Notes under the pieces: model-generated
The model's input: the letters and a program-made list of their open reading frames with translations, nothing else
Databases searched by the model: none
What the model was told of the DNA's origin: nothing
Shown: positions 50,750 to 59,159 of the stretch, piece after piece
Position numbering within the stretch: the first letter of the stretch is position 1
Layout of the letters: every line of letters starts with the position of its first letter
Program-made: the position numbers and the translations under genes
DNA from: UBA1738 sp045538755
GTDB lineage: Bacteria; Bacillota; Clostridia; UBA1381
Direction of reading: 5' to 3'
Assembly: GCA_045538755.1 (NCBI GenBank)
Contig: JAZQEC010000005.1
Location: forward strand, 124,001-188,000
DNA: 64,000 bases

Positions 50750-50778
50750 TTTACTTTGACGAAAATTTTGGGTATAAT
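50750..50778 (+). promoter_or_regulatory. Promoter of the M50-scpAB operon
   Basis: TTTACT and TATAAT with a 17-base spacer, 31 bases before the M50 start. Confidence 0.65.
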
Positions 50779-50809
50779 AATAGGTAAGAAATTATTTGGC
50801 GGTGAATAG

Positions 50810-51460
50810 ATGCTTAGTTTGACAAACATTCTTATTAATATTCCGATTACACTTATTGCGCTTACAGGACACGAGTTTGCGCATGGTTGGGTTTCTGCAA
50901 AGCTGGGAGACCCTACACCGAGATATGAGGGAAGGCTGACTCTTAATCCTCTTGCACACCTTGACCCGATAGGAACACTTTTAATGGTTTTAACAGGCTT
51001 TGGCTGGGCAAAACCAGTAGGGGTAAATCCTATGTATTATAAGGACAGGAAAAAAGGCATGGCGCTTACTGCAATAGCAGGCCCGCTTTCAAATTTCATT
51101 ATGGCGTTTGCAGGTATTTTAATAGGAACAATCCTGCTTGTTATTGGAAATTTATTAGGGTGGAGCGGTAACGTTTTGTCGTGGGTAAATTTCATATTTT
51201 ATCTTTTTGCATTTCGCAATTTGTGTTTTATGGTATTTAATTTAATACCAATCCCGCCGCTTGACGGCTCTAAAGTACTTGGTATGTTCGTGCCAAACAG
51301 AACATATTATCGGATTTTGCAGTATGAAAGATATGCAATTATACTTATTATGATTCTGTCGCTTTCGGGCGCATTTGATGCTATAATAGGTGGAGGAGTA
51401 AGTGTGTTTTATTCTATCATACAAAGAGCAGTTTCTGCGATAATTTCTCTTATAGTATAA
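50810..51460 (+). CDS. M50-family site-2 intramembrane metalloprotease
   Basis: A 216-residue membrane protein of the short M50B group. The zinc motif HEFAH (GHEFAHGWVSAKLGDPTPRYEGRLTLNPLAHLDPIG, split at about residues 22-60) lies in the first transmembrane helix. The third ligand is in LIPIPPLDGSKV near 145-156. There are about five to six helices. Such proteases cut membrane-bound substrates, but the substrate of this small group is unknown. It is regularly found upstream of scpA in Firmicutes, as here (12-base gap). Confidence 0.92.
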   Translation: MLSLTNILINIPITLIALTGHEFAHGWVSAKLGDPTPRYEGRLTLNPLAHLDPIGTLLMVLTGFGWAKPVGVNPMYYKDRKKGMALTAIAGPLSNFIMAFAGILIGTILLVIGNLLGWSGNVLSWVNFIFYLFAFRNLCFMVFNLIPIPPLDGSKVLGMFVPNRTYYRILQYERYAIILIMILSLSGAFDAIIGGGVSVFYSIIQRAVSAIISLIV

Positions 51461-51472
51461 GGCAGGTAAAAA

Positions 51473-52189
51473 ATGGATACAATGCTATATAAGCTGGACA
51501 CCTTTGAAGGCCCGCTTGATTTGCTTTTGCACTTGATTGCAAAAAACAAGGTAAGCATTTATGATATTCCGATTGTGGAAATCACCGCACAATACCTTGA
51601 AGCGATTGTGGGAATAGAGGAGTCGCAGCTTGAAAATACAAGTGAATTTTTGGTTATGGCAGCACAGCTTTTGTACATAAAATCGAAAATGCTGCTACCT
51701 AAAAACGAGGACGATGATGAAGAAGACCCTCGTGAAGACCTTGCAAAAAGGCTTTATGAGTATCAGCAGTATAAGGAGGCATCGCAGGAGCTTAGAAAAA
51801 GCGAGTTTTCGTCGAGGTATATGTTTTTCAAGGAAGAAGAAAAAATTGATTTCCCGTTGCCTGAATATAATAAAAAACACACCGTGGATGAGCTTATGGA
51901 CGCATTTAACTCGATTATGCAGAGAAAGCTGAGGTTTGCAAAGCCTGAAAAACGTGCATTTTCGGGGATTGTCGGCAGAGAAAAGGTCTCTGTTGAGGAT
52001 ATGGCAGAAAAACTGAATGTCCTTTTAAAAAAGAACACGAGACTGCAATTTAAAAAAGCATTTGCCGGCAGAAAATCAAAGCCGGAGCTTGTGGCGACTT
52101 TTCTTGCCATCCTTGAAATGATACGCGCGAGTAAGATTATTGCAGAGTACGATGAAAAGTCAAAAGACTATATTTTAAGGAAAATTTAA
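51473..52189 (+). CDS. scpA: Segregation and condensation protein A (kleisin)
   Basis: A 238-residue ScpA: MLYKLDTFEGPLDLLLHLIAKNKVSIYDIPIVEIT start, MAAQLLYIKSKMLLP near 60-75, and a C-terminal winged helix ending VATFLAILEMIRASKI. As the kleisin it bridges SMC heads and holds ScpB. It is followed by scpB after 13 bases. Confidence 0.97.
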   Translation: MDTMLYKLDTFEGPLDLLLHLIAKNKVSIYDIPIVEITAQYLEAIVGIEESQLENTSEFLVMAAQLLYIKSKMLLPKNEDDDEEDPREDLAKRLYEYQQYKEASQELRKSEFSSRYMFFKEEEKIDFPLPEYNKKHTVDELMDAFNSIMQRKLRFAKPEKRAFSGIVGREKVSVEDMAEKLNVLLKKNTRLQFKKAFAGRKSKPELVATFLAILEMIRASKIIAEYDEKSKDYILRKI

Positions 52190-52202
52190 AAAGAGGTAAC
52201 TG

Positions 52203-52838
52203 ATGAATAAGGATAAAATCCCTTATGCTATTGAGGGAATATTATTTGCGGCAGGCGAGCCTGTTAAAACGGCAAAGCTTGCGGCGGTTTTGGAAATAGA
52301 AACAGAAGCGGTCGAGGAAGCTATTAAGCTTCTAAAGTACGATTACGATACAAACGAACGTGGATTTATGATTATTGATATTGACGAGGGTTATCAGATT
52401 TGTTCACGTCCTGAATACTACAACTATATTCAGGTAATTTTAGGCGAACAAAGAAGACAGGCTCTTTCTAATGCGGCAATGGAGGCATTAGCGATTATCG
52501 CATATAAACAGCCTATAACAAGAGGTCAGGTGGAATACATAAGAGGAGTAAATTCAGACGGAGCTGTAAACAGGCTTGCAGAGCGTGGACTTATTGAAGA
52601 ATGTGGAAGGCTTGATGCTCCAGGAAGACCTATCCTTTACCGCACAACTCAGAATTTCCTGCGCTGCTTTGGACTTTCTACTCCGAGGGATTTACCTGAG
52701 CTGGACCTGTCAAAACTCAGTCCTGAATACGAACAGCTGTCTCTTAAGATGGACGAAGACCCTGAAATAGAAGGCCAGCAAGAGCTTTTAGAGACAGCAG
52801 AAAATAATGAGCTTTATGAAGGCGAGGCTTCGGAATAA
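52203..52838 (+). CDS. scpB: Segregation and condensation protein B
   Basis: A 211-residue ScpB with two winged-helix domains: YAIEGILFAAGEPVKTAKLAAVLE (about 6-30) and SNAAMEALAIIAYKQPITRGQVEYIRGVNSDG (about 89-121), then GRPILYRTTQNFLRCFGL near 140-160. The acidic, Glu-rich tail after 175 is likely disordered. ScpB dimers clasp ScpA in the SMC condensin. AGAGGTAAC serves as ribosome binding site. Confidence 0.97.
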   Translation: MNKDKIPYAIEGILFAAGEPVKTAKLAAVLEIETEAVEEAIKLLKYDYDTNERGFMIIDIDEGYQICSRPEYYNYIQVILGEQRRQALSNAAMEALAIIAYKQPITRGQVEYIRGVNSDGAVNRLAERGLIEECGRLDAPGRPILYRTTQNFLRCFGLSTPRDLPELDLSKLSPEYEQLSLKMDEDPEIEGQQELLETAENNELYEGEASE

Positions 52839-52859
52839 AGATAGAAAGGATTTGCGGCG

Positions 52860-53471
52860 ATGAAAATTATACTGATAATTTTTGCCATACTGCTTGCAGT
52901 GATGCTTGTTTTGCTGCTTATCCCGATAAGACTTGAGCTTGACTATAAAAAGGATGCCGTTACCAATAAAGTGACTTTGGATTTAAAATATATGTTTTTT
53001 AAATTCCGACTTTTTAAGGACAAGGATAAAAATAAAAAGCCGAAAAAAGAAAAGCCGCAAAAGGAAAAAGAACCCTTTTCTTTTGATAGGGAAAAGAAAA
53101 AGCTTGAGGGATATATAAAAACCTTTGAGAGTATCAAAGATGATGCAGAGAAGATTTTAGACTATGTTGCAAGCCGTGCTGCAGTTTTCGAAAATGTTGA
53201 GGTCGAGGCAGAATTCGGCTTTGAAGATGCAATGCATACCGGCATTTTTACCGGCATTTTAAACGGGTTTGTGTATAGCGTGCTTGGAATCATACATCAC
53301 AAATCAAATCTTAAAAGAATGAATGTGAACATTCAGCCAATTTTTGGTGATATTTGCTTTAATTTGCATCTAAGGTGCATATTGCATCTTAAAAATGTGC
53401 ATATTATAATTGTTACAGTTAATGTACTTAGATTACTGAGAAAAATAAAAAATAAAGAAGGGAGAAAATGA
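52860..53471 (+). CDS. DUF2953 membrane-associated protein (YtfI-like)
   Basis: A 203-residue protein. It has an N-terminal hydrophobic helix (about 3-24), a basic linker (KDKDKNKKPKKEKPQKEKE near 58-75) and a C-terminal domain with FGFEDAMHTGIFTGILNGFVYSVLG, the DUF2953 signature. It is conserved in spore formers next to ytfJ, its direct downstream neighbour, whose start overlaps its stop by 4 bases (ATGA). Its function is unknown; the pair is expected to act in sporulation. Confidence 0.88.
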   Translation: MKIILIIFAILLAVMLVLLLIPIRLELDYKKDAVTNKVTLDLKYMFFKFRLFKDKDKNKKPKKEKPQKEKEPFSFDREKKKLEGYIKTFESIKDDAEKILDYVASRAAVFENVEVEAEFGFEDAMHTGIFTGILNGFVYSVLGIIHHKSNLKRMNVNIQPIFGDICFNLHLRCILHLKNVHIIIVTVNVLRLLRKIKNKEGRK

Positions 53472-53950
53472 CAATGGCAGAACATCCTATACAGGGACTT
53501 ATGGATACTGCAATGAGCAATATCAAATCAATGGTGGACGTAAACACCATTGTGGGCGATTCGGTAACAACACCGGACGGAACAGTGATTATTCCTATTT
53601 CGACAGTAAGCTTCGGATTTGGAGCAGGAGGAACACAGTTTGCGGCAAAGCAGGATACCGTAACTCCGCAAAATCCTATGTTTGGCGGCGGCTGCGGCGG
53701 CGGTGCAAACGTAAAGCCGATTGCATTTTTGGTAGTAGGAAACGGAAACGTAAAGCTGCTTCCGATAAGCGACAAAACAACACCTGTTGACAAGATTATT
53801 GACCTCGTGCCTGAGGTTGTTGATAAGGTAAACTGTGCGTTTACAGGTGCCGTTGACAAGCTTTGCAGCAGAAAAGATAAGAAAAAAGAGGCAAAAGCAG
53901 AAAAGCCGGTCGGAAATGAAGCACCGAAGTTTGTTGACGTAGTAGAATAA
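53468..53950 (+). CDS. ytfJ: GerW/YtfJ-family spore protein
   Basis: A 160-residue YtfJ: HPIQGLMDTAMSNIKSMVDVNTIVGDSVTTPDG start, VIIPISTVSFGFGAGG, glycine-rich GGGCGGGANVKPIAFLVV, and a charged Lys-rich C-terminus. Family members (GerW in Clostridia and Bacilli) are made in the forespore and help germination receptors or lysozyme resistance. ATG 53468 overlaps the upstream stop; ATG 53474 is also possible. Confidence 0.94.
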   Translation: MTMAEHPIQGLMDTAMSNIKSMVDVNTIVGDSVTTPDGTVIIPISTVSFGFGAGGTQFAAKQDTVTPQNPMFGGGCGGGANVKPIAFLVVGNGNVKLLPISDKTTPVDKIIDLVPEVVDKVNCAFTGAVDKLCSRKDKKKEAKAEKPVGNEAPKFVDVVE

Positions 53951-54005
53951 TTAAAAAATAAAGGATTAAGGGCTGCTATTGGCAGCCTTTAATTAAGGAG
54001 AAATT

Positions 54006-55847
54006 ATGGCATACACCGAAAGAGATAAAATTTTGATGAAGGTACAAAAGCCGACGAGATATACAGGCGGAGAGCTTAACAGCGTTATGAAGGACGCATC
54101 GAAGGTTGACTGCCGTTTTGGTTTTTGTTTCCCTGACGTATATGAGATTGCGATGTCGCACCTTGGAATGAAAATTCTTTATCACGCACTTAATGAACGT
54201 GAGGATACATACTGCGAACGTGTTTTTGCGCCCTGGGTCGATATGGAAGAAGAGATGCGAAAGAGGAATATGCGTCTTTTTGCGCTTGAAACAGGCGATG
54301 AGGTGTTTGGGTTTGATATGCTTGGATTCACGCTGTCTTATGAGCTTTCCTACTCAAACGTAATAAATATGTTAGACCTTGCAGGTATCCCGATTCTTGC
54401 AAAAGACAGAGACGAAAACTGCCCTATTGTTTGTGGCGGTGGACTTTGTGCGTATAATGCAGAGCCTATCTGTGAGGTTTTTGACTTTTTGATGATGGGC
54501 GAAGGCGAAGAAATTATAAATGAGGTTACAGACGAATATATAAAGTGGAAAAAAAGCGGAAAAAAGAGTAAAAGGGAATATTTAAAGGCGATTGCAAAGC
54601 TGGAAGGCGTTTATGTTCCTTCTTTTTACGATGTTGATTATAACGAGGATGGAACTGTTAAAAGCATAACTGCAAATGAACCCGAAGCAAAATCAGTAAT
54701 CACAAAGCGAATTATGACGGACTTTGAGGCGGCATATACACCAGATAAGGTTATAGTCCCGTTTGGTGAGGTTGTACACGACAGAGTTATGCTTGAGGTA
54801 TTTAGAGGATGTATAAGAGGCTGTCGCTTTTGTGAGGCGGGCTATGCATACAGACCTGTGCGTGAGAGAAAGGCGGAAACTTTGACCGAACTTGCAGACA
54901 GCCTGTTGGGATGTAGCGGTTATGATGAAATTTCACTTTCTTCGCTCAGTACCAGCGACTATTCGCAGCTTAAAGACCTGACCGACAATTTACTTGAGCT
55001 GACAGAGAAAAAGAAAATCGGCTTGTCTCTTCCGTCACTTAGAATTGACAATTTCTCGCTTGAACTTATGAAAAAGGTGCAAAAGGTGAGAAAATCAGGT
55101 ATTACATTTGCTCCGGAAGCCGGAACACAAAGGCTTCGTGATGTTATAAACAAAAACGTAACCGAGGACAATATTTTAACTTCAACAAAGATGCTGTTTG
55201 AAGGTGGCTGGACAAACGTGAAGCTTTATTTTATGATAGGACTTCCGACTGAAACAGACGAGGATATTTTGGGTATTGCCGACCTTTCGCAGAAGGTTTT
55301 AGAACAGTATTTTGCAGTTCCAAAGGAAAATCGTGCAAAAAATATCAATATAACAACAAGCACGTCGAGCTTTATCCCAAAGCCGTTCACACCATTTCAG
55401 TGGGCGAAACAGGATTCGCGTGAGGAAATTATCCGAAAACAGGATATGTTAAAAGCCTCAATCACAAACAGAAAAATTAAATATAACTGGCACGATAATA
55501 AGGCAAGCTATTTAGAGGGTGTGTTCGCAAGAGGCGACAGACGTCTTCTGCCTGCAATTTTAACGGCTGTAAAAAGTGGCTGTCGATTTGATAGCTGGGA
55601 CGAGCATTTTAGATTTGACAAGTGGATGAAAGCCTTTGAAGACTCTAAAATAAATCCTGATTGGTATTTAAGGGAACGTTCATATGACGAGGTTTTGCCT
55701 TGGGAACATATCAGCATAGGTATATCAAAAAATTACTTTATGCGTGAAAATGAAAAGGCAAAGCGCGCCGAGACGACACCGAACTGTAGAGAGAAATGTT
55801 CGGGTTGCGGAGTAAATTCTTATGGGGCAGGTGTTTGTTTTGAGTAA
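54006..55847 (+). CDS. B12-binding-like radical SAM protein (TIGR03960 type)
   Basis: A 613-residue radical SAM enzyme. The N-terminal half has a B12-binding-like fold (FPDVYEIAMSHLGMKILYHALNERED). The radical SAM cluster CIRGCRFCEAGY lies near residues 274-285, followed by RPVRERKAETL and ISLSSLSTSDY, and a Cys-rich end CREKCSGCGVNSYGAGVC. The family is widespread in Clostridia next to a DUF2344 partner, as here (26-base overlap). The reaction is not known to me; tRNA or rRNA modification has been proposed for relatives. Confidence 0.9.
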   Translation: MAYTERDKILMKVQKPTRYTGGELNSVMKDASKVDCRFGFCFPDVYEIAMSHLGMKILYHALNEREDTYCERVFAPWVDMEEEMRKRNMRLFALETGDEVFGFDMLGFTLSYELSYSNVINMLDLAGIPILAKDRDENCPIVCGGGLCAYNAEPICEVFDFLMMGEGEEIINEVTDEYIKWKKSGKKSKREYLKAIAKLEGVYVPSFYDVDYNEDGTVKSITANEPEAKSVITKRIMTDFEAAYTPDKVIVPFGEVVHDRVMLEVFRGCIRGCRFCEAGYAYRPVRERKAETLTELADSLLGCSGYDEISLSSLSTSDYSQLKDLTDNLLELTEKKKIGLSLPSLRIDNFSLELMKKVQKVRKSGITFAPEAGTQRLRDVINKNVTEDNILTSTKMLFEGGWTNVKLYFMIGLPTETDEDILGIADLSQKVLEQYFAVPKENRAKNINITTSTSSFIPKPFTPFQWAKQDSREEIIRKQDMLKASITNRKIKYNWHDNKASYLEGVFARGDRRLLPAILTAVKSGCRFDSWDEHFRFDKWMKAFEDSKINPDWYLRERSYDEVLPWEHISIGISKNYFMRENEKAKRAETTPNCREKCSGCGVNSYGAGVCFE

Positions 55848-56499
55848 TTATGTTTTAAAATATGCACGAGATAGCCGTGTAAAGTACATTTCGCACCTTG
55901 ATTTTATAAGGACATTTCATAGGACAGTCCGCCGTGCAGGGCTTTTAATGACCTTTTCGCAAGGTTTTAATCCGCATCCTGTAATGACGATTGCGATGCC
56001 TCTTTCGGTAGGTGTTACGTCCTCTTGCGAATATATGAAAATCGGCTTTGAAGGCGATTATACTGAAGAGGAAATAAAAAAAAGAATTAATGATGCACTC
56101 CCAGATGGTTTTGAGGTTTTAGAGGTTGTCGCGACAGAAGGCAAAATGCACGATTTTTCAAAGCTCGACAGAGCAGTGTATGAGGTGGAAATTGAATGTA
56201 ATGATGCATCGCTGTTTGATGAAAAAGCCTTTCTTAATAATAAGGAACTTCTTGTTATGAAGAAAACAAAAAGCGGCGAAAAGGAAGCGGACATAAGACC
56301 TTACATATACGATTTTTCTGTTGATGAGGCATCGGAAGGCACTATGTCTTTGACAATGTGTGTTGCGGCAGGAAATACATATAATTTAAAAGCAGATACT
56401 GTGATTGATGCAATGGAAAAATATACAGAGGATTTTGTGGTTGATTTCTTCTGTGTTCACCGAAAGAAAATCCTTGCCGGTGAAAATGAACTTATTTAA
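55822..56499 (+). CDS. DUF2344 radical-SAM-linked protein (TIGR03936 type)
   Basis: A 225-residue protein beginning with the family core YARDSRVKYISHLDFIRTFHRTVRRAGL (about 13-41), then FSQGFNPHPVMTIAMPLSVGV, and a central beta domain. The start is uncertain: ATG 55822 overlaps the upstream gene by 26 bases, while a GTG or TTG near 55832-55840 would better match family starts. It works with the radical SAM protein before it and is often fused to it. A terminator follows. Confidence 0.88.
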   Translation: MGQVFVLSNYVLKYARDSRVKYISHLDFIRTFHRTVRRAGLLMTFSQGFNPHPVMTIAMPLSVGVTSSCEYMKIGFEGDYTEEEIKKRINDALPDGFEVLEVVATEGKMHDFSKLDRAVYEVEIECNDASLFDEKAFLNNKELLVMKKTKSGEKEADIRPYIYDFSVDEASEGTMSLTMCVAAGNTYNLKADTVIDAMEKYTEDFVVDFFCVHRKKILAGENELI

Positions 56500-56504
56500 A
56501 AATT

Positions 56505-56541
56505 AAAGGCTGTGGTAAAATTGATTTACCGCAGCCTTTTT
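56505..56541. terminator. Terminator after the DUF2344 gene
   Basis: AAAGGCTGTGGTAAA and TTTACCGCAGCCTTTTT pair with one mismatch. It lies between convergent genes and can serve both. Confidence 0.85.
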
Positions 56542-56574
56542 GGTTCATACATTCTGCGAGGGTTATCGCAGATA

Positions 56575-57456
56575 TTAGTCTTTCATTAATTCTTTGATTG
56601 TAGTTGCAAGCCCTGCAACACCCTGAATTTGTGACGGAATGATAATTTTTGTAGCTTTTCCGTCAGCAGCTTTTTCAAAGCTCTCCAAGGATTTGATTGC
56701 GATATATGCGTCGCTTGGATTTGCCTCGTTAATTTTGCGGATACCTTCTGCAATAGCAGCCTGTACCTGAAGAATTGCTTCTGCCTGACCTTCAGCTTCT
56801 TTAATCTGTGCCTGTTTTTGAGCTTCAGCACGAAGAATTGCAGATTCCTTTTCGCCTTCTGCTAAAAGGATTGCAGATTTTTTCTCACCTTCTGCTTTTA
56901 AGATTGCTTCACGGCGCTCGCGTTCTGCTTTCATCTGCTTTTCCATTGCATCCTGTATTTCTCTTGGAGGCAGGATGTTTTTTAGTTCAACACGATTTAT
57001 CTTAATGCCCCAAGGGTCTGTTGCTTCATCAAGGATAGAACGCATTTTTGTGTTTACGATATCACGTGACGTTAGAGTTTCGTCAAGCTCCATTTCGCCG
57101 ATAATGTTACGAAGTGTTGTTGCAGTAAGGTTCTCAATAGCCATCATTGGGCGCTCAATTCCGTATGCAAACAGCTTCGGGTCGGTGATTTGGTAATAGA
57201 TTACGGTGTCAATCTGCATTGTAACGTTATCCTTTGTTATAACAGGCTGAGGCGGAAAGTCTGCAACGTGTTCTTTAAGGCTTACTCTTTTTGAAATTTT
57301 TTCAATGAATGGAATTTTTACATGAAGACCAACACCCCAGGTCTGACTGTAACCGCCGAAGCGCTCAATAATATATGCGTGCGCCTGCGGAACAATTTTG
57401 ATGTTCGAAATAATTCCTATAATTAAAATAACCAATAAAATTAATACTAATCCCAT
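56575..57456 (-). CDS. SPFH-domain membrane scaffold protein (paraslipin/QmcA-like)
   Basis: A 293-residue stomatin-like protein. The N-terminal transmembrane helix (about 1-22) precedes an SPFH domain (QAHAYIIERFGGYSQTWGVGLHVKIPFIE ... DVIYYQITDPKLFAYG), and a coiled coil with repeated AEGEKxSAILxAEGE units spans about 180-235. Such proteins form ring-shaped membrane scaffolds that organise lipid domains and proteases. It is paired with an NfeD-like gene 14 bases upstream, the usual partner. Confidence 0.94.
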   Translation of the reverse strand: MGLVLILLVILIIGIISNIKIVPQAHAYIIERFGGYSQTWGVGLHVKIPFIEKISKRVSLKEHVADFPPQPVITKDNVTMQIDTVIYYQITDPKLFAYGIERPMMAIENLTATTLRNIIGEMELDETLTSRDIVNTKMRSILDEATDPWGIKINRVELKNILPPREIQDAMEKQMKAERERREAILKAEGEKKSAILLAEGEKESAILRAEAQKQAQIKEAEGQAEAILQVQAAIAEGIRKINEANPSDAYIAIKSLESFEKAADGKATKIIIPSQIQGVAGLATTIKELMKD

Positions 57457-57470
57457 ACTTAAATCCCCCT

Positions 57471-57905
57471 TTATTTTTTTGCGATAAGCTTTACACCTTC
57501 AATTTTTTCTATTGTAACAACATCGTCTTTAGATATAGGCTGACCGTCTAAAGAACGTACTGTCCAGACAGTTCCGCCGGCTTTTGCTTCACCGCCGTCG
57601 CCCATATTGTCTGTTGCTTTTGTCATAACAACCGTCTTTCCTATGAGGCTGTCTGCATTGGTTTTGTTGATATTGCCTTTAGTCATTTTCCGTACAAAAG
57701 GAGCGGTTGTTAAAAGAAGAATAATAGTCGTTGCTGTGAAAACAACACACTGGGTAAAAACTCCTGCTCCAAGTAGTGCGGCAATCATTGCTATCAAGGC
57801 TCCGCCTGCAAACCAGATTGAAATAAACTGGAAAGTAACAGCTTCTAAAATGCCAAATGCAATAATTCCAATCATCCAAACTATTTCCATTTGAGACATA
57901 CGCAT
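57471..57905 (-). CDS. NfeD-like membrane protein
   Basis: A 144-residue short NfeD: about three transmembrane segments (near 10-30, 30-48, 50-72) followed by an OB-fold domain from about 85 (DSLIGKTVVMTKATDNMGDGGEAKAGGTVWTVRS in parts, ending GVKLIAKK). It lacks the N-terminal protease domain of the long form. It interacts with SPFH proteins in the membrane. AAAGGAATGAT precedes ATG 57905. Confidence 0.92.
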   Translation of the reverse strand: MRMSQMEIVWMIGIIAFGILEAVTFQFISIWFAGGALIAMIAALLGAGVFTQCVVFTATTIILLLTTAPFVRKMTKGNINKTNADSLIGKTVVMTKATDNMGDGGEAKAGGTVWTVRSLDGQPISKDDVVTIEKIEGVKLIAKK

Positions 57906-58017
57906 ATCATTCCTTTCTGTCGGTATATAGGTTTTGACACCTGCCGCTACTGAAAGTATAGCATATTATTTTTCAGATGTAAACAGAATTTTTTTGATTT
58001 AAAATAAATTTAATATT

Positions 58018-58575
58018 TCACTTAAACCTCAGTTTCTGAAAAAGCTCTACGAGTTTAAAACGAAAATTAACATCGCCGGTTTTAACTATTGTATTAAGTG
58101 TTTCTTTATTGAGGGTTTCCGAAAGTGTTGATTTTGCATCATCACTCATTTCGCCAAAGACTTCCTCGGTAAAGCAAAGCGGAGGATATGCAACACACCA
58201 CCAGTTTTCGCCTGCTCCGTCACCTAAAACAACTTTTACGCAAGTATAAAGCCCTTCAGGAAGGCGTATGTTCTTGTATTCTTTTTCAGGCACATAGCAC
58301 CGTTCCGATTTTACATATACACCGTATGAGGCATCAGTTTTTGAAAGTGCGAGTTTTGCCTGATTACTTAAATAAGAAATGGTCGGCGTGTCTTTGATGC
58401 TTTTTAAAAGCTCGTCACGTACAAAAAGTTTTATATTTTGGTCATATTCTGAATTACTGTTTGCAATTATGTGCATTCTTAAGAGATTTCCGCTTATATC
58501 TGCCTGAATTTCAGTCGCATAGACAAATGAAATTGCCAAAATGCATATAAAAACAGGGATAAAAAGTTTTTTCAT
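58018..58575 (-). CDS. spoIIR: Stage II sporulation protein R
   Basis: A 185-residue exported protein. The signal peptide is at 1-22, then GNLLRMHIIANSNSEYDQNIKLFVRDELL, the SpoIIR hallmark, at about residues 30-58, and GENWWCVAYPPLCF near 125-138. It is made in the forespore and signals across the intermembrane space to activate SpoIIGA, which processes pro-SigE. It is alone on the minus strand, divergent from sleB. Confidence 0.95.
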   Translation of the reverse strand: MKKLFIPVFICILAISFVYATEIQADISGNLLRMHIIANSNSEYDQNIKLFVRDELLKSIKDTPTISYLSNQAKLALSKTDASYGVYVKSERCYVPEKEYKNIRLPEGLYTCVKVVLGDGAGENWWCVAYPPLCFTEEVFGEMSDDAKSTLSETLNKETLNTIVKTGDVNFRFKLVELFQKLRFK

Positions 58576-58686
58576 ATATAAGAACCTCCATATTCTGTTG
58601 TAATTGTGGACAGGAAAGGAAAAAGTTATACATATTAAGAATTTTTTAGGGAAAGATAATGGCAGAAATCAAAAAGAGGTGAATTT

Positions 58687-59151
58687 ATGAAAAAAATTAA
58701 AATTTTTGCTGTATGCGGAATTATTGCCATAGCAGCCATTATATGTGCGATAGGTTTTGCACCGACGGAAACGGTAGCGCAGACACAGCGCTCGGCAAGC
58801 GATGTTCAGCTCTTGGCAAGAGCCGTAAACGGTGAAGCAAGAGGCGAAGTTTATGAAGGTCAGGTAGCGGTTGCGGCAGTTATTTTAAACCGTGTGAAGC
58901 ACCCGTCTTTCCCAAACACCATTTCAGGAGTTATATATCAGCCAGGCGCATTTACGGCAGTAGATGACGGACAAATTAACGAGCCGATTGCCGAAAACTC
59001 AACGGTTTATAAGGCGTGTCAGGACGCGATGAATGGCTGGGACCCGACATATGGCGCGATTTATTACTTCAATCCCGAAACGGCGACAAATAAGTGGATT
59101 TGGTCAAGACCTCTTATCATTCAGATAGGAAAGCACCGTTTTTGTAAATAG
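58687..59151 (+). CDS. sleB: SleB-like spore cortex-lytic enzyme
   Basis: A 154-residue exported cell-wall hydrolase: signal peptide (about 1-30), then the hydrolase_2 catalytic domain LLARAVNGEARGEVYEGQVAVAAVILNRVKHPSFP with the catalytic Glu in NGEARGE (near 45), and GAIYYFNPETATNKWIWSRP. It lacks the N-terminal peptidoglycan-binding domain of many SleB proteins (about 300 residues in Bacilli). It is a lytic transglycosylase acting on cortex muramic lactam. The ypeB partner follows. AAAGAGGTG lies before ATG. Confidence 0.93.
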   Translation: MKKIKIFAVCGIIAIAAIICAIGFAPTETVAQTQRSASDVQLLARAVNGEARGEVYEGQVAVAAVILNRVKHPSFPNTISGVIYQPGAFTAVDDGQINEPIAENSTVYKACQDAMNGWDPTYGAIYYFNPETATNKWIWSRPLIIQIGKHRFCK

Positions 59152-59159
59152 GAGGACGT

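Noticed and set aside
58687..59151. Truncated sleB pseudogene
   Set aside because: The catalytic domain is complete with a proper signal peptide and ypeB partner; lack of the peptidoglycan-binding domain is found in other Clostridia.
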